64,000 bases of DNA, from assembly GCA_037074765.1 (NCBI GenBank), contig JBAMDO010000571.1:1-64000 (forward strand). The letters are read 5' to 3'. Shown here piece by piece: positions 1 through 10,646 of this stretch. Each line of letters starts with the position of its first letter. The first letter of the stretch is position 1. Made by a program: the position numbers and the translations under genes. Source of the stretch: Mansonella perstans. Lineage: Eukaryota; Nematoda; Chromadorea; Rhabditida; Onchocercidae. The notes beneath the pieces were generated by a model. It was not told the origin of the DNA, searched no databases, and was given only the letters and a program-made list of their open reading frames with translations.

Positions 1-438
1 CTAACACTGGTGGTTTCGTATGCAGGATAAAGACAGCTAACTATGGTGCACAACAATGGACTGAAATTCTGTAGTAAGGTATATGCAAATAATAAGAAGA
101 TCGCTGCATAAAATACTGCAAATCATGATCTTGTTGAAAAAATAAGAAATTAACAGATAACATAAAATGGGATTTTTAATTTCATTTAAATATGATAGCA
201 TTGGATCTTTGATGATTGAGAAACATAGCTGGCTATGATTCTCTGGATTCTGGCTATGAGTCATTACAGTTTCGTTAAAAGTTAATACTATCATGAGGTT
301 AAGTTTTTAGTGCTTAATTGGTTATGATAAACATTGGAGCTGCAGTAATGAAATCTACAATTCCCGCTTAAATGTTGTCTCTTACTATTATCTTTCGAAA
401 ATCTATTCTGGCTCATCTGATACTGTTGCACTTCTCGT

Positions 439-798
439 TCATTTTTTAAATTTATCAGTCTCTAAAAAACAAACCTGTTCTCTTCTGATCGTTGTTTTGT
501 GTTCTACGAAACAGAATGCTTTATCCGTGTAAGAATAATTTTTGTTGTAAAGAACTTTATTGAGTAGAAACTGATGCCATATTTCGAGCAATTTCCCTTT
601 TTGGAAGAAGTTATTCTGAATTACAGCAACTGTGTTGACTAGAGAATTCCATAGATTTCTTGATTCTTCCTCTGATGAAGATTCCTCTTCAACTTCATTT
701 ATATGCGTTGATGGATCATCGTTGTTTCTACTTGTTTTGCTTGCAGTGCTAGCAGAAGAACTTGATGATTCCGTTTCTTTTTTGTTCTTATCCACCAT
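439..798 (-). CDS. hypothetical protein, possible first exon (partial)
   Basis: Open frame of 119 codons starting at ATG 798. The N-terminus is Ser/Glu-rich and low in complexity (residues about 8-48, with runs of Ser and Glu), followed by a better-mixed segment rich in Asn, Leu and aromatic residues (about 49-105). A donor-like GAACAG|GTTTGT lies near the 3' end, so the last codons before the stop may be intron and the gene may continue toward base 1 or out of the window. I do not recognise the family. The balanced composition of residues 49-105 is the only argument that it is coding; no homologue or further exon was found. Confidence 0.3.
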   Translation of the reverse strand: MVDKNKKETESSSSSASTASKTSRNNDDPSTHINEVEEESSSEEESRNLWNSLVNTVAVIQNNFFQKGKLLEIWHQFLLNKVLYNKNYSYTDKAFCFVEHKTTIRREQVCFLETDKFKK

Positions 799-1258
799 TT
801 AAATATTATTGATTCGTTGTAATATTTGTTTTATCTAGAAATTATTAATCTAAACGCAATGACAAGTTAGGTAAGCATACTGAAAATTGCAAATAAAATA
901 TTCAGCAAACTTCAGTTTAATGTTAAAAACTAACTGTATGCTCAATGTCAATGGATACGGATTTATTAACTAACAATTAAAAATTTAATTTTCCAGAAAA
1001 ATTACTTCAAATACAAAAATGCAACAGCAATTGAGGCAGGCAAGAAATTAGAAAAAAGAATGCAACTACTTCTTATCTAATTTATATAACTGGCCACTCA
1101 TGCAAAACATTTATGCTATTTATGCAAATTACATAACTGAAAAAATGAAATAGAATTTTTCCAGATCAAATTGACTTCATAGTCGTAAAATCTGGGAAAT
1201 CGTAAATCTTAAGTTTCACCAGAAACTTTCCTCTCAGAACGAAATTCTAGAGAATTGC
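799..1258. other. intergenic, nothing recognised
   Basis: AT-rich DNA with stops in all frames. I see no gene or repeat here. Confidence 0.5.
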
Positions 1259-1400
1259 AGATGATTCTCAGAAAGATTATGAAGATATCATAAATAAATG
1301 TGTTAATTCACGTGTTAATTCACCTTATCCAATCGATGTTGTTGATTCCATTTCATCTGTTTCTGAATTGAATGCAATTATATCTGAATGCTACTTCAGA
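1259..1400 (+). CDS. possible orphan coding exon
   Basis: After an acceptor-like ATTGCAG ending near 1260 there is an open stretch of about 47 codons (beginning Asp-Asp-Ser-Gln-Lys-Asp-Tyr-Glu) with protein-like composition. It has no initiator, and the following DNA leads into a 31-bp minisatellite. It could be an exon of an unrecognised gene, a relic, or chance. No family match is recognised. Confidence 0.15.
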
Positions 1401-1590
1401 AAAATAATTTTATTCAATTTTCCTTTCTACAATTATCTTACAGTTCTTTGTTGAAGTAAACTCCTTCATGACTGTAAAAATTTTTAATGAAATTTTAGTG
1501 TAATCATTTTGAAGATTTAAAAATTGATAAAACTGAAACAATTGGCTTTACAAATAAGTAGAAGAATGCAATGCTTAAAATTAACCGAAT

Positions 1591-1714
1591 ACTTCTTCAG
1601 CTTTAGATTTCTCAGAGAATCTCTTCTTCAGCTTCAGATTTCTCAGAGAATCTCTTCTTCAGCTTCAGATTTCTCAGAGAATCTCTTCTTCAGCTTCAGA
1701 TTTCTCAGAGAATC
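1591..1714. repeat. 31-bp minisatellite, 4 copies
   Basis: Four nearly perfect tandem copies of a 31-bp unit built around CTTCTTCAGCTTCAGATTTC followed by TCAGAGAATCT. The first copy differs by a few bases. The period is not a multiple of three, so the reading frame rotates from copy to copy. The array is nevertheless open in one frame from 1524 to 1817. Confidence 0.9.
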
Positions 1715-2254
1715 TAAGTTCGAACTATTAGCTCATCGCATATCCTCAGCATTAGCTGACTATGAAATACTAAAAAAAAAAAAGAAACAAAAGTTTATTA
1801 TACTGAAATGTTTGTAATTCATTAAAGTAATTTAATTTCATTGATTTCAATTATCATTCAAACTGTTTAAAGTGCAGAAGTGAACTAACTGTGTAGGAAA
1901 ATATTTGTTAAGATTGAGTTAGAAATTATTTAAAATATTTTGATGAAAAATTAAACGGAAAACAAAAAAATTTACTTAAAAATTGAAGTCACATTGAGCA
2001 AAAAATACTGGAAAGCATGTGGGATTTGTGATCAGATATATACTAATTGAATGTTTTTTGACTGACCGTCTACTTTTAACAGTCAATTTCAGTTATTAAA
2101 TAGTATAAAATATTCGTTCAACTTGCCTTAATCGAACTATTCATTATGATTGGTCATTTTGATTAATATGCAATTCAAAATTAACAAATTAAGGAAACAA
2201 AAACTCACTCATATGATGATTGTCCAATACTTAGCCTTATCAAAATCATCGAAA

Positions 2255-2440
2255 AGATGACCACTACCGGCCACTAATTGTTCAAGTCGAACAGAGATGA
2301 CCACTGGCCACTAATTGTTCAAGCCGAGCAGAGATGACCACTGACCACTAATTGTTCAAGTCGAACAGAGATGACCACTGACCACTAATTGTTCAAGTCG
2401 AACAGAAATGACCACTGACCATTAATTGTTCAAGTCGAAC
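2255..2440. repeat. 37-bp minisatellite, 5 copies
   Basis: Five tandem copies of a 37-bp unit containing GATGACCACTGACCACTAAT and TGTTCAAGTCGAACAG. The first copy carries a small variation (CTACCGG for CTGA). No coding potential seen. Confidence 0.9.
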
Positions 2441-2536
2441 CAACAATGTTGACATTGTCCTTGGTGTTATATAACGCTACAAAAGGAATGAAAGAGTTTA
2501 ATGGCGGCAAAGATGGAATTTGAAAGTGGTGGTATG

Positions 2537-2872
2537 ATTGTCTGACACCATAGGAACATTTGGCTTTTTAACTCATAGATTGTCTGGCACTATAGGAATA
2601 TTTGGCTCTTTAACTCATAGATTGTCTGGCACCATAGGAACATTTGGCTTTTTAACTCATAGATTGTCTGGCACTATAGGAATATTTGGCTCTTTAACTC
2701 ATAGATTGTCTGGCACCATAGGAACATTTGGCTTTTTAACTCATAGATTGTCTGGCACTATAGGAATATTTGGCTCTTTAACTCATAGATTGTCTGGCAC
2801 CATAGGAACATTTGGCTTTTTAACTCATAGATTGTCTGACACTATAGGAACATTTGGCTTTTTAACTTACAG
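2537..2872. repeat. 42-bp minisatellite with alternating A/B units, 8 copies
   Basis: Eight exact 42-bp periods. Units alternate between an A form (CACCATAGGAACATTTGGCT then TTT) and a B form (CACTATAGGAATATTTGGCT then CTT) in the order A B A B A B A A', giving an 84-bp higher-order repeat. Because 42 is a multiple of three the array is open on the plus strand (ORF 2538-2948) and would encode a 14-residue repeat of the type LSGTIGTFGFLTHR. I see no splice context or signal peptide that makes it a gene. Confidence 0.92.
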
Positions 2873-3034
2873 TATATCCTCTCATAAGTCTCTTTTTCCT
2901 TCATCTATCGTATCAGGAACTTTTAATCCAGGGAATTTAGGAATTTAGCTAAAAACTAAAATCTTAATGAGTATCTTAATTAGCACTAATTGAAAATGTT
3001 GATTTCCTCATCTATTTTTGTATTCATCACATGA

Positions 3035-3055
3035 AGAGAGAGAGAGAGAGAGAGA
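3035..3055. repeat. (AG)n microsatellite
   Basis: A run of about ten AG dinucleotides, followed by three short TTTATAAACAT repeats (about 3061-3101). Confidence 0.9.
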
Positions 3056-3404
3056 AGTTCTGTTTATAAACATAAATTTATAAACATGTTTATAAACATT
3101 TGCTTATTTCCTATGTTTATTTTATTTAGAAATATTTTTAAATAATTGTTTCACATATTTTGGCATATTTAAGAGAAAGAAATGTTTCAATTCTTAAAAG
3201 AAGATAGTGTCAAATGAGTTAGTTAGAATAAGGTTAACATATTAGTAAAATTGCTTATTAATCTTAGTGTATTTCTACAGAAACAATTATTTTAAAATTT
3301 ATACAAAATCCCTGATTAAAATTCTAAATCAAATCTGAATTAGTGCACATTTAATAAAATCTGAAAATAGATCAAAGATGTATTTTTGATGATTACCGCT
3401 GTGT

Positions 3405-3610
3405 CATTTCCGTGAATATTATTGGGAAGTTCGACCCGCTTTTCCTTCATTCCCGTGAATATTATTGAGAAGTTCGATCCGCTCTTCCTTCATTCCCGTG
3501 AATATTATTGGGAAGTTCGACCCGCTCTTCTTTCATTCCCGTGAACATTATTGGGAAGTTCGACCCGCTCTTCCTTCATTCCTGTGAATATTGGGGAAGT
3601 TCAACCTGCT
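3405..3610. repeat. 43-bp minisatellite, 5 copies, upstream of cyk-4 copy 1
   Basis: Five tandem 43-bp units containing CATTCCCGTGAATATTATTG and GGAAGTTCGACCCGCTCTTC. Units begin near 3405, 3448, 3491, 3534 and 3577; the last is degenerate. The array ends about 90 bp before the inferred first exon of the downstream gene. Confidence 0.9.
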
Positions 3611-3698
3611 GATCAAGTATCAAATTCATATCATAATCGAGAGAAGCAAATGTAAGTGCTATATGATGGATAATTTTAGAAAGGAATATAGCTGAAAT

Positions 3699-6600
3699 AT
3701 GGATAAAATCGTTTGTAGCAGTAGATCTCGGGAAATCCTGAAGGAATACAGCGAAAACAATTATTTGGCGATGAATTTGATCAAGAAACAGAATCAAATA
3801 GGTTACATCTTGCATTTCATATATTTTATTGCTTAAACATTAAATATTACGGATAAATTATTATTTGAAAGATAGTATTTCAGATATTTTAAAAGTACTT
3901 GATTTATTGGAGCAAATGCGACAAAATTGGAATCATGAAAAAATACGAGTAATAGCTATGGCAAAGGAGCTTGATCGAACGAATGACGAAAAAAAGTAAA
4001 TTTTCTTTATAATTCGAAAAATCATGCAAATTTTTATTAACTTTTTTTTCAATGATTTTTTATCAAAATTTGTCTATAAAAAAATCAGTACATGTTTAAT
4101 TATATTTCATTACTTATTCATTTCTCTGTATCATACTTTACTTCTTACGGATATTTTTACTAATTCGCGGGAAAATTTCGCGAATTTTAACTGCAGCTCG
4201 TTTGCTGTCGCATTGTTTGTGCAATTTCACTCATGAATTATGACAGTTCATAACTGCATATAATTTGTTGAACATAGCCGATTTCAGCGCATTGAGACAA
4301 GAAGTTCGGAAAAACACCGAACAACTTCGTGATGCTCGAAATCAGATCGCAATTCTAATGTCTGACATGAAAAACATGGAATATAAAAATGCGGAATGGG
4401 AAAGGAAATTCGAACTTGTCAGTGACCTTCTGAAGGTCACCATTTCATTAGAGTATTATTAGTGCTAAGAAACGAAGTGAAAATGAAACGCAGTTCATTA
4501 TATTTTGAAACATTCCTTGCATTTTTTCAAGTATTTTTTTTTTTTTTTTATAGGATCAGTCGCGTTTAAGCACAGAGGATCGACAGTGGTTGTTTGGAAA
4601 TAGCAATGTAACAACTGAAAAGCCGAAAAAATTACGCAAATCGCGTAGTGCATGTCTGAATTTCTCGCATAGTTTATCAGATGAGGAAAATATAGATTAC
4701 GATAAAACTGACGATATATCTGATATTTCATCACATGATATGAACGAATCACGTCTGCGGAATGGAAAAGTTTACAGAAGGCAAGTGAAAATTTATTTTG
4801 GCTCAACTTGAATTGGTAAAATTCACTGAAAAAACTTTCAGTTTATTGTCTTTCGTTTCTCAAATTCAGATCACGTAGTGTGGTTTCATTGACAACAAAA
4901 CGTGTCTCAGCTACTGCTGGCAAGCGACCGAAGAAAAGTGTGCTGATAGATACTGTTGAAGAGGAGCTGGTAAGGTTCATTATAATTTGTTTAATGTTAT
5001 ATTAAATGTTATATTTTTCCAAAATTTTAGTTGCTGTTCGATTTTTTGGTACGCTATCTTTGTTCTCAGTGCAATGCTTCACTGAACTGTAAATATTCAT
5101 TGAGTTTTAGGGAATACCTTATAAACGATCAAAAGATGGGATAGAAGCACAGATTACAACAACGGCCAAATTTGATGCTGAAAACAGTAAATCATCCACA
5201 GCTAATATAGCCATCCAACATTCAATAAATTATTCACAGTATCTTGATGTTCGTGAGATTACTATGTTGATTTGATTCATTTCCTTTCTTTGTAGTTCAG
5301 AATAGAAGACTTGAATTTTTTTTGGATCCTTCAAGTTTTGTTGAAAAAATTCTCGACTTCAACTTATTAATAGAACAGATCAAAATACTAATATTAAAAA
5401 TATATTTTTTTAGAAGTCAGAAGAAACGGTAAAATTCGAATCGAATGATTTGCCAACAAATACGTCAACACCACGATGTCAAGCCAGTTCAACTGATCTG
5501 TTAGTATTTTAACTTCATAACTAAATGTTAACATTTCTTTGTGGATTGTATCTTACTAGGTATGGGTTTTGTGAATTATCCAGCATCGTATTTTTTGTGA
5601 CTTTATTTGACCTACATTAACTGAACTGTTTTCTGGCAACAAGTAATATGTTTATACTAGCTCTCGGATGCTTACCAACATTGGCAGTATGAACAGTGTG
5701 GAGAATAACTAGATATAATTAGTCGTAATTTTTTTTCTCAGGAGTTCTTTTTTCCTTGGATATAAACTGAGCGACAGTCACCTACAGTAAAATTCTCGGA
5801 CAGCTGTTTTGCACATAGATTTCTCCGACGCTTCTCCCATCTTAACAACCACTTCGTCTGTTTTCTCTAATTTTTACTAATGACAAATTATCTGAATCAA
5901 ATACACTTAGTCTATGGCTAGCAGTCACTGCATGATGCATGCTACATCATCGCAAAATAAAGATTTCGAACTCAATAGATATTGTACGATAGTAGGGAAT
6001 TTAGTGGATATTTCAAATTAAAACAGGATTTTCGAATAAATCAAGGAAAATATCTTCCAATTCACCCAACATCAACCGTTAAAATATGTTTGAAAATGCT
6101 GTCCTTTGATCGCCTTTTATCTGTAAATGAGAATCAAATCAGCGAGGGTCATAAAATGAGAAGTAGGTTTAAAGGATTTGTTTTTAGTTAAAAATGACAT
6201 ATTATCCATGAGATATCAGACTTTGATATAATGAAAAAAACTTTTTCATTGGTTTTCAAAAAGGATAAAGTGGAACAACATTATTTCCTCATACATAATC
6301 TACTCGATTGAGTGTTACTGTTATCTATGAGATCTACAGAATTAAGTAGTAGTGGTGATTTGCTGTTATATCTTGGGACATTATTATTTGCGTTATTTAA
6401 CATAGCTGGAGTAAGTAATGAATATCTTTTTGGAAGTTCAACAACATTTAGATTAGGAACGCATTCTATCAATATTTGTTCACTTAATCATATAATACTT
6501 TTCACATAAGAATAGTGTACAAGAACAAAAGTGCGATTTGCTGACAGTTTTCTTTTGCGCAATATTGGATTCGTTCTGTAAAATTACTTCGAAGCGAAAT

Positions 6601-8700
6601 TCAAAATCCTTAACTGCATAATTTTATAATAAGGTTGATACTTCTTTTGTTTTATCGTAGGTTTCTCTTTTTTAATTTGCTAAAATGCGATTTTTAGATC
6701 AGAAATATGCTTCAGCTATTAATTTTCTTTTGACGGAGTTGGCTAAGTTTTTTTTTTTAAATTTTGAATATATTAAAAAAATATTTTTAAAGGAGAACTC
6801 CAGTAAGCAGCACGAAAACTTGGACTCATGGTACATCAATCTCGACACGTCCGCATACATACACTAATTACAGTTCAATTCTCGGCGATCATTGCGAGGT
6901 TTGCAAGGGATGGATTGGAATTGCTGGAAAATCGGCTTACAAATGCTGTGGTAATTTTTTTAAATTTTTAGTAAATGCAAATTCGTTTTCTCAAGAAAAT
7001 GTTCATAAAGTTTTATTTTTAATTTAAGCTAAGCAGTTATCATCAGTAAACAAAATAGTTAAACTTTTGCTCTTCAAATTCTGCTCTTTTCTGGCAACAT
7101 TCTTCAATTCGTTTCATATGTAACAGTTCTGCAGACTGTGGTTTACATATCCATAAAGCATGCATCGATAATGCACCCGTACCTTGTGTGCCACGAACTC
7201 CAACACCTCGCACACCTAGCAAACAGCGTCCACGCTTGAAAGATTTATGTCCTTCTACGCAGCCTATGATACCACCAATTCTTATTCATTGCATTTTGGC
7301 ACTGGAGAAAAATCGACTATGCTCGGAGGGTATTTATCGAATTCCTGGGTAATTTATTGAATTCAACAGTTTTAAATTCGCTTTGGAAAGATTTTCGGAA
7401 ACATATGAGTTAAAATAATTTTGGAAGTCCTTAAGACTTTTTTTCCTGAACCATTTTCCACAATTTCCAGGGACGAAGCTGAGGTTGAAAAACTGCTGAA
7501 TGAATTTCAACACGGTCGCTCTGTTCCGAAGCTGGACTATCACGACACAGAAACAATAACAAGTTGCATTAAGCAGTTCTTAAAAAAATTACGAGTTCGT
7601 TCGATGAATATCTTTTGGTTTTTCTTGCTCATGTATTGGCTATTGAACATCACTATACCTTGTGAATTTACAGAATTCTTTAAATTTTTTCAAGTCCTAA
7701 CTTATAGGATCCAATAATCCCAAGCTCATCTTGGGAGGAATTTGTTAATGCTGCCGAAACAGATAATATTGAAGCTTTGGATCATAGCATTATGGATTTA
7801 CCCTATCCAAATCGAGATACATTGGCTTTCCTTTGTGCTCATTTTCAGAAGGTTGGTTTATTGAAAAGTTATAAATAAAAGATCCAGGTAAGTTTTTCGA
7901 CATTTATCTTGGGCATTATTATAAAAGCACTGTCGTCTATCTGCAAGGTCACATCACCGTTTTTAAATGAAATTTAAAAATTCGATTATTTTTCACTTTT
8001 TATTGCCGCACTTCAATTTTTAGTTTCAGATTTGTGATAACTGCATTCAAAACAAGATGCCTCGGAATGTCCTGGTGCGTTGCGTTGCATCGGCAATTGT
8101 AGGTTCAGCCCCTCCACATGTGGTGAAAGTCGATGAAGAGGAAAAACAGGTTATAGCATAATTTTTTTGAATAAAGTTAAATTTTATTATCCAAGTGAAT
8201 TTTGTACGTCTTGCAGTTATGTTGAGATAAATGATTTTTTAAATTGATGAAGAAACACAAGAAAAAACGAAAAGGGAATGGAAGAAAACAGCATAATTTG
8301 ATACTTTTTTGCAGATGATGGTTATGTCAGCTCTACTCAAAATGCCTTCAGACTATTGGCCTAAGTTCTACAACTTCGAAAAAGGAATACCACTGATTAG
8401 CAGTCCTAAGTGGTAAATAATTCTATGAAGAAAAACAAAGATAATAAAGCAGGCGAAATTTTAATATTGTCTTGAACCTTGTATTACTTTTCCATCGACT
8501 TATCAAAGAAATGAAAAAGTATACTTATGGAGATGTTTTTCAGTGCATCATATAGCAACAGAAAATATATGAGAACGCCGTACAAGAATCCAAATCAGTC
8601 AATTCTGGGACCAGTTGAAACTCCACCATCTGGACAAAAAGCAAATATGTATCAGCCGAAAATATCACGACGAAAGCATTTCCTTGGCGAAATTTTTTGA
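3699..8700 (+). CDS. cyk-4: CYK-4/RACGAP1-like Rho GTPase-activating protein, tandem copy 1
   Basis: Inferred 14-exon gene: 3699-3801, 3884-3995, 4288-4435, 4554-4780, 4870-4969, 5111-5248, 5414-5499, 6793-6950, 7135-7348, 7471-7594, 7708-7851, 8030-8149, 8315-8412, 8544-8700; 1,929 nt, 642 aa, all phases consistent. Residues about 1-125 are coiled coil (the MKLP1/ZEN-4-binding part in the family). About 320-375 is a C1 zinc domain ([17 protein letters not shown], then KCCDCG and HIHKAC). About 395-570 is RhoGAP, with the arginine finger in EGIYRIPG. In the family this is the GAP subunit of centralspindlin, acting at the central spindle and cleavage furrow. The start follows an acceptor-like TTTTAG at 3679, fitting trans-splicing. 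Intron 4 starts with GC. The GAP core is more diverged than in copy 2 ([18 protein letters not shown]). Identity is secure; whether this copy is active is unknown. Confidence 0.9.
5500..6792. other. large intron 7 of cyk-4 copy 1
   Basis: A 1.3 kb intron in an otherwise compact gene. It holds a 63-codon antisense open frame (6281-6472) of protein-like composition and several plus-strand frames. None has convincing splice context or a recognisable family. The equivalent intron of copy 2 is also the large one (13567-14779). Confidence 0.5.
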
Positions 8701-10241
8701 GCTTAACTTTATTTCACGTTTTTGTTTAAAAATATTTTTATTCATTCTGGTGTGATTTTCGACAGCAATTTTGATAATCTTTTTAAAAGCTTAACGTTTA
8801 TTTGTTTCAAAAGACAACTCATAAACGTTTTGAGAATGCATTTTTACAACTTCGACATTTGTTTGATGGTATATTTCTTTGTACGATTGCGCATATTTTA
8901 CAACGAAATTCAGAGTTCATCAGTGTGTTCAAAACAACACATTAGCTATGCGACTGCTTGCATTGAATTTGAACACTAATTTTAAAAAAATATTTTTGAC
9001 GTAGCTTACGTGATTTTTCTTTAACTCTTGAATTATTATCTGGCTAAATTGAAATCTATTCTCTAAATTCATTATTTTCTACCATAATTTTCTTGCTTGT
9101 TAGAGTTCATTGGTTTATATTAATTGGAACAAAAAAAAAGATATTTCATTTGAATTTATTCCGAGAAATTTTTACTGAAAATTGTATACGTGACATGTAA
9201 TTAATACAAGATTTAGTTTATTTGCACATCTTGCTAATTGAAGTTTAATATTGATTGATAGATTGTTTAAAAAATTTCCGGAAATTTTAATTCCCATACT
9301 GTAAGCAACATAATTGAAATTGATTCAAATTGAAAGGCTCAATTTTACTTGTACTGAATAACATCATTCGAAATAAAAGTAAATATTTTTTTTGTAATAA
9401 TTTGGCTATTATGAATGAAGGTTAAATTGCTGAATTGTTTGATACGGTATTGTATTGTTGATTTTCTTATGCTTCAGATTCTCGTTGATCACAATAACAT
9501 TATGTATACAACATCGAATTTAGATTCCTTTTTGAAGATTAATGTGTTGTACAGTAGTAGTACTTAAAATGTTGTCCATTTGGCCAAGTTATCACTGGGC
9601 ACTTTTATGGTATCAATAAAATATTTCACATTAATATCAGTTTTATTTGTGGTACAGTAATGCTTTAAGTATGATTGCTGATCTGAAATAGCAAAAATGA
9701 CATGCTACTAAACCTACAAACGGATTTTCCAGTACAATTATCAATTTCCAATATATCCAATATTTAGGTTATGTATAAGTGAGCAGTACCTACTTAGGGC
9801 TGCAACAGGAACGATTGTTAAATTTATGAAAGAGCGGGAAAAGTTTGTTATTTTTAGTTCATTTTTGCTGGAGTTAGTGTATCGAATTACACAAAATGGC
9901 TTGTATTTTAATTTCCATTTCTATTTCCATTTTCATTTCCATTTCCATTTCATATTATAATGGAGCTATTTATCAATTTTTGGTATATAATTTTTTCCTA
10001 CATAGCTGCTAGTCTTAATTCATACTATAAACGTCCCTTCGATATTTTGTAGTAATGATTTAACACATTTAGGCATATTTGCTAAAATATTTATTTTACT
10101 CCAAAATTGATAAATTTTCATCATTTATTTATTATCATTTTGAGAATACACTGTAACATTTCTATCATTTCTATTTGTAATTATAGGTTACACGAAACAA
10201 AAAGTTTATTTTTCTTTCAGGAAAAACATATAAAAGAAGCA
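8701..10241. other. spacer between the two cyk-4 copies
   Basis: 1.5 kb without a recognisable gene. A frame at 8722-8979 is open but resembles no protein and is probably 3' UTR/spacer. A TTTCCATTTC-type short repeat lies at about 9914-9950. The 5' exon of copy 2 is preceded by CTTTCAG at 10214-10220, a likely trans-splice acceptor 21 bp before its ATG. Confidence 0.5.
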
Positions 10242-10579
10242 ATGAATGATAACATTTGTTATGATAGATCTCGTATGGTCTTAAATGAGTATGCTGAAAC
10301 AATCAGTATTGCCAGATTTCTTGTTGAAGGACAAAATGCACGTAAGTTTATTTGTTTTTAAAATGCAAAAATATTAATTACATTACAGTGAAATGAGTGA
10401 CACACTCATTCTAAGTGCTATACTTGTAATGTCGGCAATGTTTTGATGAAAAAATCCTATTGCTTTTTTATGAGCTAAAATTTCATTCTTTTATTCTTCT
10501 TTAAAAATTTTAAAGCACCGGAAAATAAATTTTTGCCTCATAATTACTATTAAAGCTTTTCACGTAACGATGTTAAAAT

Positions 10580-10646
<67 letters not shown>

